Translations under genes and position numbers: made by a program
Shown here: piece after piece, positions 45,565-54,041 of the stretch
Position numbering within the stretch: the first letter of the stretch is position 1
Layout of the letters: each line of letters opens with the position of its first letter
NCBI RefSeq assembly: GCF_001425085.1
Contig: NZ_LMDN01000004.1
Coordinates: 1 to 64,000, forward strand
Direction: 5' to 3'
Length of the DNA: 64,000 nucleotides
Origin: Leifsonia sp. Root4
GTDB lineage: Bacteria > Actinomycetota > Actinomycetes > Actinomycetales > Microbacteriaceae
The notes under the pieces: model-generated
Seen by the model: the letters and a program-made list of their open reading frames with translations, nothing else
What the model was told of the DNA's origin: nothing
Database searches by the model: none

Positions 45565-46482
45565 ATGACAAATCCGAATGGCACAGACTCGGTCGTGCGG
45601 GTGCGCGGCCTCGAGAAGCGCTACGGCGCCCTCAGCGCCGTCGACGGCGTGAGCTTCGACATCCACCGCGGCGAGACCTTCGCGCTGCTCGGCCCGAACG
45701 GCGCCGGCAAGTCGACGACGATCGAGATTCTCGAGGGATACCGCAACCGCACGGCCGGCGAGGTGAGCGTGCTCGGCACCGACCCCGCCAGGGGCGGGCT
45801 GGACTGGAAGGCGCGGCTCGGAATCGTGCTGCAGTCCACCGGTGAGACCGGCAACGCCACCGTGCTCGAGCAGCTGCGCCACTTCGCCGCCTTCTACCCG
45901 AACCCCCGCGACGTCGACGAGGTGATCGCGGCCGTCGGCTTGCAGGCCAAGGCGAAGACCCGCATCAGCAAGCTCAGTGGCGGGCAGCGCCGCCGCGTCG
46001 ACGTGGCCCTCGGCATCATCGGCCGGCCGGAGCTGCTCTTCCTCGACGAGCCGACGACGGGCTTCGACCCGGAATCGCGCCGCGACTTCTGGACCTTGAT
46101 CCGGCTGCTGAAGTCCGAGGGCACCACGATCCTGCTCACCACCCACTACCTCGACGAGGCGGCGCAACTCAGCGACCGGGCCGGTGTGATCGCCGGCGGC
46201 CGGCTCATCGAGATCGCGGCCATCGGCGAGATCGGCGGGGCGGAGGCCAGGGTGCCCGTCGTGCGCTGGCGCGATGCGGCAGGCACCCTGCGCTCCGAGC
46301 GCAGCGAACGCCCGGCGGCCACCGTCGCAGCCATCGCCCTGCAGCAGGGCGGCGAGCCGCGCGAACTCGAGGTGATCCGGCCGAGCCTGGAGGACGTGTA
46401 CCTGGAGTTGGTGCGCACGCACGATGCCGCCGCGGCATCCGACACGACGATCGGCGCAGACCAGACGGAGGTGCTCTCGTGA
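45565..46482 (+). CDS. ABC exporter ATP-binding protein
   Basis: A 305-residue DrrA/CcmA-like ATPase: Walker A GPNGAGKST, signature LSGGQRRRVDVALGI, Walker B LLFLDEPTTGFDP. The ATG at 45565 precedes the ABC domain by about ten residues. The upstream gap 45311-45564 holds no recognisable gene. GTGA overlap with the permease gene. Confidence 0.92.
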   Translation: MTNPNGTDSVVRVRGLEKRYGALSAVDGVSFDIHRGETFALLGPNGAGKSTTIEILEGYRNRTAGEVSVLGTDPARGGLDWKARLGIVLQSTGETGNATVLEQLRHFAAFYPNPRDVDEVIAAVGLQAKAKTRISKLSGGQRRRVDVALGIIGRPELLFLDEPTTGFDPESRRDFWTLIRLLKSEGTTILLTTHYLDEAAQLSDRAGVIAGGRLIEIAAIGEIGGAEARVPVVRWRDAAGTLRSERSERPAATVAAIALQQGGEPRELEVIRPSLEDVYLELVRTHDAAAASDTTIGADQTEVLS

Positions 46483-47339
46483 GCGCAACACTCGATACCC
46501 AGACCCGCCGCCCGGCGGCGCCCCGCCCCGGGGCGCTGCGCCTCGGCATCAACCAGATCGGCTACGAGGTACGCGGCTACTTCCGCACCCCGGATGCCGT
46601 GTTCTTCACCTTCCTGTTCCCGGTGATCATGCTCGGCATCTTCACCGCGGCGTTCAGCGCTGCCGGCAACATCGGCACGGCGCCGGACGGCAGCGGAGGC
46701 ATCAGCGTCGGCGCCTACTACCTGCCGGGCATGATTGCGGCGGGCATGCTGCTCTCCGGCGTGCAGAACCTCGCCGTCGACATCGCCGGGGAGAAGAGCG
46801 ACGGCACGCTGAAACGCCTCGGCGGCACGCCCCTCTCCCCCACCGCGTACTTCATCGGCAAGATCGGTCAGGTGCTCGTCACCGGCACGCTGCAGGCGGC
46901 ACTGCTGCTGGCCGTCGCAGCACTCGTCTTCAGCATCGAGCTTCCGACGGAGCCATCGGCCTGGGGCACCTTCGCCTGGGTGTTCCTGCTCGGCATCATC
47001 ACCTCGGCGCTGCTCGGCATCGCGCTCTCGTCGGTGCCCCGCTCCGGCAAGAGCGCGACGGCCGTCGTCATCCCGATCGTGCTGGTCCTGCAGTTCATCT
47101 CTGGCGTCTACCTGCAGTTCGACCAGCTGCCCGGCTGGATGCAGGCGATCGCCAGCCTGTTCCCCCTCAAGTGGATGGCGCAGGGCATGCGTTCGGTGTT
47201 CCTCCCGGAGAGCTTCGCCGCTCAGGAGCCGAGTGGCGCCTGGGATCTCGGCCTCGTCGCGCTCGTCCTGTTGCTCTGGCTCATCGTGGGTCTGGTGCTC
47301 AGCCGGCTCACCTTCCGCTGGATCCGGCGCGACGCGTGA
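46479..47339 (+). CDS. ABC-2 type exporter permease
   Basis: A 286-residue permease with six hydrophobic segments, including VFFTFLFPVIMLGIFTAAF and a LKRLGGTPLSPTAYFIGK loop typical of ABC-2 exporters. GTG start overlapping the ATPase stop. Followed 59 bp later by a histidine kinase gene, a layout known from drug- or antibiotic-responsive exporters with their own two-component system. Confidence 0.92.
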   Translation: MSATLDTQTRRPAAPRPGALRLGINQIGYEVRGYFRTPDAVFFTFLFPVIMLGIFTAAFSAAGNIGTAPDGSGGISVGAYYLPGMIAAGMLLSGVQNLAVDIAGEKSDGTLKRLGGTPLSPTAYFIGKIGQVLVTGTLQAALLLAVAALVFSIELPTEPSAWGTFAWVFLLGIITSALLGIALSSVPRSGKSATAVVIPIVLVLQFISGVYLQFDQLPGWMQAIASLFPLKWMAQGMRSVFLPESFAAQEPSGAWDLGLVALVLLLWLIVGLVLSRLTFRWIRRDA

Positions 47340-47397
47340 GCATGTCCCTCGCCTCGGCGAGACTGGCGGCGGGCGTGATGAGTGGAAGAGTAGGCGC

Positions 47398-48723
47398 ATG
47401 ACCGCAGGGCCCTGGACAGTACGACGCATGACACCGCAACGCTGGTGGGATGCCGCGATGATCGCGGTCTCGGTGATGCTCACCGGGATCATGACGCTGC
47501 TCGACCCGCCCGTGAGCGGCGACGAATGGGGCGTCGTCGGCGTCATCGCCGTCGTGCTGGCCGCCTACTTCGCGTGGGGCCGGCGCACGCTCGACGGCAG
47601 CGGCTCGGTGGGCGGCCTGCTCTACGCCGGTGTGCTTCTCGTCTCGCTCGCCGTCGGCATCGGCCTGGACCCGACCTTCTCCTTCATGCAGGTCATCGTG
47701 TTCCCGACGCTCTGGGTTATCTCCCGCAGCACCCGCCAGGCCGTTGCACTGAACCTCATGGCGATCGTGCCGGTGGCGATCGGCTACACCCTGTACTTCG
47801 GCGCGGACGGGCTGCCGAGCGGCATCGCCGTCGGCGTGCTCTCCGTTGCGTTCAGCCTCGCGTTCGGCTCCTGGATCGCGGGCATTGAGAAGGCGGGTGC
47901 CGAACGGGCCCGGCTGCTGGATGAGCTGATGGCCGTGCAGGGTGAGCTCGCCGCGGCGAACCGCGAGGCCGGCGTCGACAGCGAGAGGGCCCGCCTGGCC
48001 CGTGAGATCCACGACACGATCGCGCAGAGCCTCACCGGCCTCGTCATGGTGGCGCAGCGGGCGCACGGCGATCTCGAGCGGGCGGCGGATGCCGCGGGCG
48101 ACCCAGCCGCTTCCGAGCACCTCGTGCGGGCGACCGCCGACGTCGAGCTGATCGAGTCGATGGCCCGCGACGCGCTCACCGAAGCGCGGGGGCTCGTGGC
48201 GGCCATCTCCCCCGTGCGCGTCGAGTCGACGCTCGCCGAAGCACTCGGGCGCCTCGCCGAGCGGTTCCAGCGCGAGACCGGCGTCGTCGTGCGGAGCGAG
48301 CTGGCCGCACTCGGTGTCGGCGCGAGCGGGACCGCCTCGGCACCGCCGCTGCGCGCCGAACTCGAGGTCGTGCTGCTGCGCTGCGCGCAGGAGGGGCTCG
48401 CCAACGTGCGCAAGCACGCGCGGGCGACGGCGGCATCCGTGCAGGTCAGCAGGCGAGAGAACGCCATCAGCCTCGTGATCAGCGACGACGGTGTCGGCCC
48501 CGGCGGGGCGGCGACTGCGCCGAGCGGCAGCAGGCGCGCCACGGCCGGCGACGGCTTCGGTCTCGCCGGCATGGCCGACCGACTCGCCCTCGTCGGTGGG
48601 TCGGCGCGGCTGGAGCCGGCGCTGCCGCGTGGCAGCCGGCTCACCGTCACCGTGCCGCTGGCCCCCGAGCACGCACCCTCCCCCGAGAGTCCGCTCGACG
48701 CGGCGAAGGGGGTGCAGGCGTGA
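47398..48723 (+). CDS. NarL/DesK-type sensor histidine kinase
   Basis: A 441-residue kinase. About five transmembrane helices fill the first 160 residues, then a coiled linker, the HisKA_3 domain with phospho-acceptor His205 in REIHDTIAQSL, and an ATPase domain with SDDGVGPGG and GFGLAGMADR. It overlaps the response regulator start by four bases and lies downstream of the ABC exporter genes it probably controls. Confidence 0.92.
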   Translation: MTAGPWTVRRMTPQRWWDAAMIAVSVMLTGIMTLLDPPVSGDEWGVVGVIAVVLAAYFAWGRRTLDGSGSVGGLLYAGVLLVSLAVGIGLDPTFSFMQVIVFPTLWVISRSTRQAVALNLMAIVPVAIGYTLYFGADGLPSGIAVGVLSVAFSLAFGSWIAGIEKAGAERARLLDELMAVQGELAAANREAGVDSERARLAREIHDTIAQSLTGLVMVAQRAHGDLERAADAAGDPAASEHLVRATADVELIESMARDALTEARGLVAAISPVRVESTLAEALGRLAERFQRETGVVVRSELAALGVGASGTASAPPLRAELEVVLLRCAQEGLANVRKHARATAASVQVSRRENAISLVISDDGVGPGGAATAPSGSRRATAGDGFGLAGMADRLALVGGSARLEPALPRGSRLTVTVPLAPEHAPSPESPLDAAKGVQA

Positions 48724-49364
48724 TCCGGGTCGTGGTGGCCGATGACCACCCGATCGTGCGCAGCGGCATCGTCGGTTTGCTGCGCGGCGCGAGCGACATC
48801 GAGGTCGTCGGCGAGGCGCGCGACGGCGCGGAGGCCGTGCGGCTGGTCGCCGAACTCACACCGGAGCTCGTGCTGATGGACCTGCGGATGCCGGTGCTCG
48901 ACGGCGTCGCGGCGACCGCTCAGATCATGGAGACTCTGCCGGGCACCCGCGTGCTCATCCTCACCACCTACGAGAGCGACGAGCTCATCCTCGGCGCAAT
49001 CGAGGCCGGCGCCGGCGGCTACCTGCTCAAGGCCGCCCCGCAGGAGGAGATCCTCGCCGGAGTGCGCGCCGTGGCGGCCGGCGAGACGGTGCTCGCGCCA
49101 TCGATCGCGGCCAAGCTCGTGCAGCGGGTGCGGGCGGATGCCGCGGGTTCCGGCGTTGCGGCATCCGCTGCCCCGGCCCTCTCGCCCCGCGAGCTCGAGG
49201 TGCTGCGCCTCGTCGCCGCCGGGCAGAGCAACCCGCGCATCGCCCGAGCGCTGTTCATCGGGGAGGCAACCGTGAAGACGCACCTCCAGCACGTCTTCGA
49301 GAAGCTCGAGGTCAGCGACCGCACCCGCGCCGTCACCCGCGCGATGGAGCTCGGCCTGCTCTAG
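48720..49364 (+). CDS. NarL/FixJ-type response regulator
   Basis: A 214-residue regulator. Receiver domain with phospho-acceptor Asp54 in VLMDLRMPVLDG; LuxR-type helix-turn-helix at the end (LSPRELEVLRLVAAGQSNPR, KTHLQHVFEKL). Partner of the kinase encoded immediately upstream. Confidence 0.95.
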   Translation: MIRVVVADDHPIVRSGIVGLLRGASDIEVVGEARDGAEAVRLVAELTPELVLMDLRMPVLDGVAATAQIMETLPGTRVLILTTYESDELILGAIEAGAGGYLLKAAPQEEILAGVRAVAAGETVLAPSIAAKLVQRVRADAAGSGVAASAAPALSPRELEVLRLVAAGQSNPRIARALFIGEATVKTHLQHVFEKLEVSDRTRAVTRAMELGLL

Positions 49365-49400
49365 CCGGCACCCCGCCGCTTAAGCCTGTGCTCCGGTGAT

Positions 49401-49590
49401 TGAGCCTCCGCCCGATGACTGAGCCTCCGCCCGTTGACTGAGCCTCCGCCCGTTGATTGAGCCTGTCGAAATCACTGTCCTGCGGTTTCGACAAGCTCAA
49501 CCAACGGGGCCCGGTCATCAGGTTTCGACAAGCTCAACCAACGGGGCCCGGTCATCAGGTTTCGACAAGCTCAACCAACGGGGCCCGGGG
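49401..49590. repeat. Repeat block between convergent genes
   Basis: Four 19-base-period units beginning tgagcct start at 49401, 49420, 49439 and 49458; three 37-bp units beginning ggtttcgacaagctcaacca start at 49484, 49521 and 49558. The last short unit (49451-49471) is a near-perfect inverse of the first long one (49486-49506), two mismatches in 21, giving a long hairpin exactly between the convergent regulator and permease genes. Confidence 0.9.
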
Positions 49591-49602
49591 CTCGGCGCGT
49601 GC

Positions 49603-50793
49603 TCAGGCGCCCAGCGCCGCCGTCGGTGAGGTGTGCGCCGCACGGATGGCCGGCAGCATCCCCGCCACCGCACCGACGAGCATCGTCACGCCGACCCCGG
49701 CGAGGAGCACCCCGGGCGGGATGGCGACGAGCCAGCCGTTGCCCTGCGCGACGACCGCCGTGATTCCCCAGCCGAGCAGTGTTCCGGCGAGACCGCCGTA
49801 GGCTGCGAGCAGAATCGCCTCGACGAGGAACTGCGAGCGGATGTGGCCACGGGTCGCGCCCAGCGAGCGGCGCAGGCCGATCTCGCGCCGCCGTTCGAGC
49901 ACGGAGATGACCATGGTGTTCGCCACGCCGATTCCGCCGACGAGCAGCGCGATCGAGCCGACGCCCACGAGTAGGCCCGTGAACGCCTGGTCAACCGTGT
50001 TCTTGGCGGCGAGGGCATCCGATGGTCGACTCACACCAACTTCGTTGGGTGATTGCGGGTTGATCGTGGCGGGCAGCAGCGTGCGCACATCGGCCACAGA
50101 CTCTTCGGCAGAGCGCTCGTAGATCACGGTCGGGGAACCGTTGAAGGCGAAGAGCTCTGTGGCGATCGGTGCCCCAATGAGCGCGGTTGTGTCGAGCTCT
50201 GGTGCCAACGGCGACGGCTTCAGAATGCCGACGACGGTGAATTGCACCCCGCCGATCCACACTTGCGAGCCGATTGTGCGGATGCCGAGCCGCTCAGCGG
50301 TCGTCGCACCGAGCACTGCAGAGGGGTACTTCGCCGTTGCCTCGTTGAGCCACGCACCCGACTGCAGCTCGGTGCCCGTTGAGGCGAGCAATTCGAGGTC
50401 GGCTGCGTGCACCGTCATGCCGCCGGTTGCGCCCTTCGCGATGAAGGAGTTGCGGTAGACGTTCACGTCCTTGAGCTGGGCGGTCCAGCTGGCATTCTCC
50501 ACGGCGTCGATTCGCCGAACACGCGAGACAGCATCTGCGGGCAACTCGGTCGCTTGGCCGAAGAAATCGTCGGTGGCCGTGGCCGTCAACAGATTGGTTC
50601 CGAGCGCCGAGAGCTTCTCCTTCACGAGCGCCTCGCTCGAGGTCGAGATGCCGATCACGGCAATCATCGCGGCAATGCCGATGGCGATGCCCAACGCCGA
50701 GAGCATGGCGCGCATGGGGTGGGCGCGCAGGCCGTGGAATCCGAGCCCCAGCAGGTCGCTCGCACGCAGGCGGGAGCGTTTCAGTTCACTCAT
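49603..50793 (-). CDS. MacB/FtsX-type ABC transporter permease
   Basis: A 396-residue permease of the MacB family: one N-terminal membrane helix (AMLSALGIAIGIAAMIAVIG), a large extracellular MacB-PCD domain, and three C-terminal helices with ERRREIGLRRSLGATRGHIR. It belongs to an adaptor/ATPase/permease efflux system or lipoprotein-release type machine. ATG 50793 lies eight bases inside the end of the ATPase gene. Confidence 0.92.
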   Translation of the reverse strand: MSELKRSRLRASDLLGLGFHGLRAHPMRAMLSALGIAIGIAAMIAVIGISTSSEALVKEKLSALGTNLLTATATDDFFGQATELPADAVSRVRRIDAVENASWTAQLKDVNVYRNSFIAKGATGGMTVHAADLELLASTGTELQSGAWLNEATAKYPSAVLGATTAERLGIRTIGSQVWIGGVQFTVVGILKPSPLAPELDTTALIGAPIATELFAFNGSPTVIYERSAEESVADVRTLLPATINPQSPNEVGVSRPSDALAAKNTVDQAFTGLLVGVGSIALLVGGIGVANTMVISVLERRREIGLRRSLGATRGHIRSQFLVEAILLAAYGGLAGTLLGWGITAVVAQGNGWLVAIPPGVLLAGVGVTMLVGAVAGMLPAIRAAHTSPTAALGA

Positions 50794-51562
50794 TGCGCCC
50801 TGCCTCACCCGCACGCGACCCAGCGGTAGCGAGTTCAGCGGCCGGCCCACATTCAGACCCCGCGTCACGCTCGTCGCCCACGATTGCGCCATCCAACAGC
50901 GAGACCCTGCGCGGAATACCCTCAGCAAGCTCGCGATCGTGCGTGATCACCACGACCGTCGTGCCTGCGAGGTTCAACTCGCGCAAAATGTTCATCACTC
51001 CATCGCCTGACTTCGTATCGAGTGCACCGGTTGGTTCGTCGGCCAAAACCAACGAGGGCTCGCCCACAACGGCTCGTGCGATGGCGACACGTTGGCGTTC
51101 ACCGCCAGAGAGTTCGCGTGGCTTGTGCCGTGCGCGGGCAGCCAGACCCACTCGTTCCAGAGCGCGCTCGGCGCGGGCTCGGCGCTCGCGCGCCGGCATG
51201 CCCGTGTAGAGCAGCCCGGTGGCGACGTTGTCGACAGCGGATACGCCGTCGGCCAGGTGGTACTGCTGGAAGACGAAACCGATGCTGAAAGCTCGCAGAG
51301 CAGAGAGAGCGGCATCCGACATCGAGCCCACGTCGCGGCCGGCGATCTGCACCGTGCCACTGCTGGCTCGATCGAGCGTTCCGATCAGGTTGAGCAGCGT
51401 CGACTTACCCGAGCCGCTCGGCCCGACAATCGCCACCATCTCGCCCTGCTCGATCGTGAGGCTCACGCTGGCGAGTGCGACGGTGGGCGGCGATCCGTAC
51501 TCACGTGACACCTCGTTCAAGTACACGACGGGCGCCGCGGCATCCGTGTGCCCGTTCATCAT
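50786..51562 (-). CDS. MacB/LolD-type ABC ATP-binding protein
   Basis: A 258-residue ATPase: Walker [10 protein letters not shown], LolD-type signature [17 protein letters not shown], Walker B LVLADEPTGALDTKSG. The C-terminal tail of about 30 residues (GDERDAGSECGPAAE) is outside the conserved domain. It overlaps the adaptor gene by four bases and the permease gene by eight. Confidence 0.93.
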   Translation of the reverse strand: MMNGHTDAAAPVVYLNEVSREYGSPPTVALASVSLTIEQGEMVAIVGPSGSGKSTLLNLIGTLDRASSGTVQIAGRDVGSMSDAALSALRAFSIGFVFQQYHLADGVSAVDNVATGLLYTGMPARERRARAERALERVGLAARARHKPRELSGGERQRVAIARAVVGEPSLVLADEPTGALDTKSGDGVMNILRELNLAGTTVVVITHDRELAEGIPRRVSLLDGAIVGDERDAGSECGPAAELATAGSRAGEAGRNE

Positions 51563-52623
51563 TGCCCCACCACGACGGCATCGCCCTCGGCAACGTCGCC
51601 GCTGAGAATCTCGACCATGCCGTCGGCAAAGACGCCGAGTTCAACAGGCACGATGGTGCTCGTCGATGTCGATACCTTCTCGACCGCGAAGCCGCCGCCG
51701 GGCTGTGCCAAGAGTGCGAGAACGGGCACACGCACGGCGTCGACACTCTTCACGAGTGAGAGCGAGATGTTCACCGTCACGTCGGCGTAGGCTTCGGCGA
51801 GCGCCGGGTCGTTCAGGGTGACGACGATCGGCAGGCGCATGGCTTTGCCGCCCATTCCGTCGTCTTTCTCCACAGGGGCACCGACTTCTTTCACCGTTCC
51901 GTCGACCGTGGTGCCGTCGGGCAACGTCACGCTGACGGTCGCGCCAACGGTGGCCACTTCTTTGAGGTTGGGTGCGATGAAGGCGGTGACGCGCTTCTCC
52001 GTTCCGGATGCCGTCACAATGGCGTTCGACGCCGGGTCACCGACCTTCGCGCTGTGCGATGCAATGCGCACGGCGCTCGGGCTGAACTCGATACGTCCTG
52101 GCTCGATGCTGCCCGTCTCCTCGAGGCCGAGCGCCTTCTGCCACTTCTCGATGGCCGCCTCTGTACTCTCGGCGAACTCGTTGTCCGGCTCGCGGGTGAA
52201 GTAGCCGAGCTCGGCCAGGTTCTGCTCCAACTGCAGCACGTCGGGGCCGTCCTCCATCCCCAGCGCGAACTCGCGCCACATGGGCAGCCCGCCGATCAGC
52301 AGCAGCACGGGTCGATCATCGATGCGGAACAGCTCCCCACCGCGATCAACCACCGTGCCGACCGGGCTCACCGCCGTGATCGTGCCGCCGATCCCGGTGC
52401 CCAACTCTGCCGCCCCGGCAAAGCCGAGCGTGCCTTTGACGCGCATGCTCTCAACGAGGTCACCGCGCGTGACCTCGGCCGTCTCGACATCGATCGTCGT
52501 TGTCTGCTTGTCGGCCGCTGCCGTGGTGCGGGGCACGAGCAGCACCGTGGCGACCACCCCCGCGAGCACGACGCACGCTGCGCCGATGATCCACGGTGTG
52601 CGCCGTATGCGTTTCGCCGCCAT
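51559..52623 (-). CDS. Membrane-fusion/adaptor protein with peptidoglycan-binding domain
   Basis: A 354-residue protein with one N-terminal membrane helix (IIGAACVVLAGVVATVLLV), a barrel-hybrid region, a peptidoglycan-binding PGB1 segment around VLQLEQNLAELGYF and STEAAIEKWQKALGL, and a C-terminal beta-rich region. This is the Gram-positive version of a MacA/HlyD adaptor. ATG 52623 overlaps the lipoprotein stop by one base; GTG 52626 is an alternative. Confidence 0.9.
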   Translation of the reverse strand: MAAKRIRRTPWIIGAACVVLAGVVATVLLVPRTTAAADKQTTTIDVETAEVTRGDLVESMRVKGTLGFAGAAELGTGIGGTITAVSPVGTVVDRGGELFRIDDRPVLLLIGGLPMWREFALGMEDGPDVLQLEQNLAELGYFTREPDNEFAESTEAAIEKWQKALGLEETGSIEPGRIEFSPSAVRIASHSAKVGDPASNAIVTASGTEKRVTAFIAPNLKEVATVGATVSVTLPDGTTVDGTVKEVGAPVEKDDGMGGKAMRLPIVVTLNDPALAEAYADVTVNISLSLVKSVDAVRVPVLALLAQPGGGFAVEKVSTSTSTIVPVELGVFADGMVEILSGDVAEGDAVVVGQ

Positions 52624-53231
52624 CACTCTGACTCTCCGGTGGTCACGCTCGAGCTCATCGAGAAGCCCATACCGGCGTCATCTCCGCACTGTTCCATGAC
52701 AGCGGGGTCGAAGTCGTCCATAGTCATGGCCTGCATCGAAATGGATCCGTCCGTGCTGACCTCGGGGTCCGGGTAGTCGTAGCCCGCCTCGCGCATGCAC
52801 TTGGCGAAGGCGAGCATGTTCTTCTGCATCTCCTCCGGGCTCGGCATGCCGGGCGGTGTCGGCATCTCGCCCAGCTTCTTCACGCACTTCTTCTGTGCAG
52901 CCTCGAATCCCGCGATGTCGAGCTCGCCGATGTCGATGGCCTGCGTGCTCTGCGTCGACTGCGACGAGTCGTCGCCGGAGCTCGTTCCCTCGACCGGGGC
53001 GGGCTCGAGGTCCCCCATGTCGATCCCCTCGTCGCTGAGGCACGTGTTGAAGTCGCGCTGCCAATCGTCATAGGCGGCCTGTTCGTTGCCGGTCTTCAGT
53101 TCGCCGGAGTCGTTCGACGCTGGAGTGGCGCCGCATGCGGCGAGTGCCGCGATCACGCCCAGCGCGGCCAGTGCGGCGATGGCGTTCCGTGCGCCGCGCG
53201 GAGCGGTGCGCTTCTTCTGAATGGTCGACAT
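52623..53231 (-). CDS. Hypothetical lipoprotein of the efflux operon
   Basis: A 202-residue lipoprotein, lipobox ALAAC, with acidic and Met-rich composition. Conserved-looking Cys positions occur in FNTCLSDEGIDM, AQKKCVKKLGEM and FAKCMREAGYDYPDP, a motif common in actinobacterial lipoproteins beside MacAB-like genes. No biochemical function is known. First gene of the efflux operon. Confidence 0.85.
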   Translation of the reverse strand: MSTIQKKRTAPRGARNAIAALAALGVIAALAACGATPASNDSGELKTGNEQAAYDDWQRDFNTCLSDEGIDMGDLEPAPVEGTSSGDDSSQSTQSTQAIDIGELDIAGFEAAQKKCVKKLGEMPTPPGMPSPEEMQKNMLAFAKCMREAGYDYPDPEVSTDGSISMQAMTMDDFDPAVMEQCGDDAGMGFSMSSSVTTGESE

Positions 53232-53304
53232 GGTTGATTCCTTCCTCTCGCACCTCGTGATGAGGCACGCTCCCAGCGTGAAGCGCGCGGGGTCGCGAGA
53301 GGGT

Positions 53305-53317
53305 AAAGCCTGGCTTT
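53305..53317. promoter_or_regulatory. Palindrome between efflux operon and its two-component system
   Basis: aaagcctggcttt is a perfect inverted repeat about a central t. It lies in the 141-bp gap between the divergent lipoprotein gene and OmpR-type regulator, a natural place for autoregulation. OmpR-type proteins more often bind direct repeats, so the assignment is weak. Confidence 0.4.
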
Positions 53318-53372
53318 GACGTTTTTCTAACCTTCGTTCTGTTCTACTGGGAGCTCAGGAACGGAGTTTTCA

Positions 53373-54041
53373 GTGCGCGTATTGATCGTCGAGGACGAGC
53401 CGTACCTTGCCGAGGCCGTACGCTCAGGGCTTGCCCTGCAGGCCATTGCCGCGGATGTCGTCGGCGACGGTGATGCGGCACTACGGGCGATCGACATCAA
53501 CTCGTACGACGTTGTACTGCTCGACCGCGACATCCCCGGCACCCACGGTGACGAGGTGTGCCGCATCCTCGCCGCGCGCACCACGCGGCCGGCGATTCTC
53601 ATGCTCACTGCCGCGCGACGCCTCAACGACAAGGTCGGTGGCCTGGAGCTGGGCGCAGACGACTACCTCTCGAAGCCGTTCGAGTTTCCCGAGCTGACCG
53701 CACGCGTCCGGGCTCTCGGCCGCCGCGTCTTCACCACCGTGCCGCCGCGGCTGAGCGCCGGCGGCATCACGCTCGACCCCTTCCGCCACGAGGTCTTCCG
53801 CGACGGGCGCTTCGTGCGCCTCGGTCGCAAGGAGTTCGCCGTGCTCGAGGTGCTGATGCGCGCCGACGGCGGCGTTGTGAGCGCAGAGCAGTTGCTCGAG
53901 AAGGCGTGGGATGAGAATGCCAATCCCTTCACGAACTCGGTGAAGGTCACGATCAGCACGCTGCGCCGCAAGCTCGGTGAACCGTGGTTGATCCGCACGG
54001 AATCGGGGGTCGGCTATGCCATCGACAACGCTGAACGGTAG
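53373..54041 (+). CDS. OmpR/PhoB-type response regulator
   Basis: A 222-residue regulator: receiver domain with Asp51 in VVLLDRDIPG, then a winged-helix effector domain ending VKVTISTLRRKLG and RTESGVGYAI. GTG start. Its 3' end overlaps the kinase gene by 26 bases. Divergent from the MacAB-like operon, which it probably regulates. Confidence 0.95.
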   Translation: MRVLIVEDEPYLAEAVRSGLALQAIAADVVGDGDAALRAIDINSYDVVLLDRDIPGTHGDEVCRILAARTTRPAILMLTAARRLNDKVGGLELGADDYLSKPFEFPELTARVRALGRRVFTTVPPRLSAGGITLDPFRHEVFRDGRFVRLGRKEFAVLEVLMRADGGVVSAEQLLEKAWDENANPFTNSVKVTISTLRRKLGEPWLIRTESGVGYAIDNAER

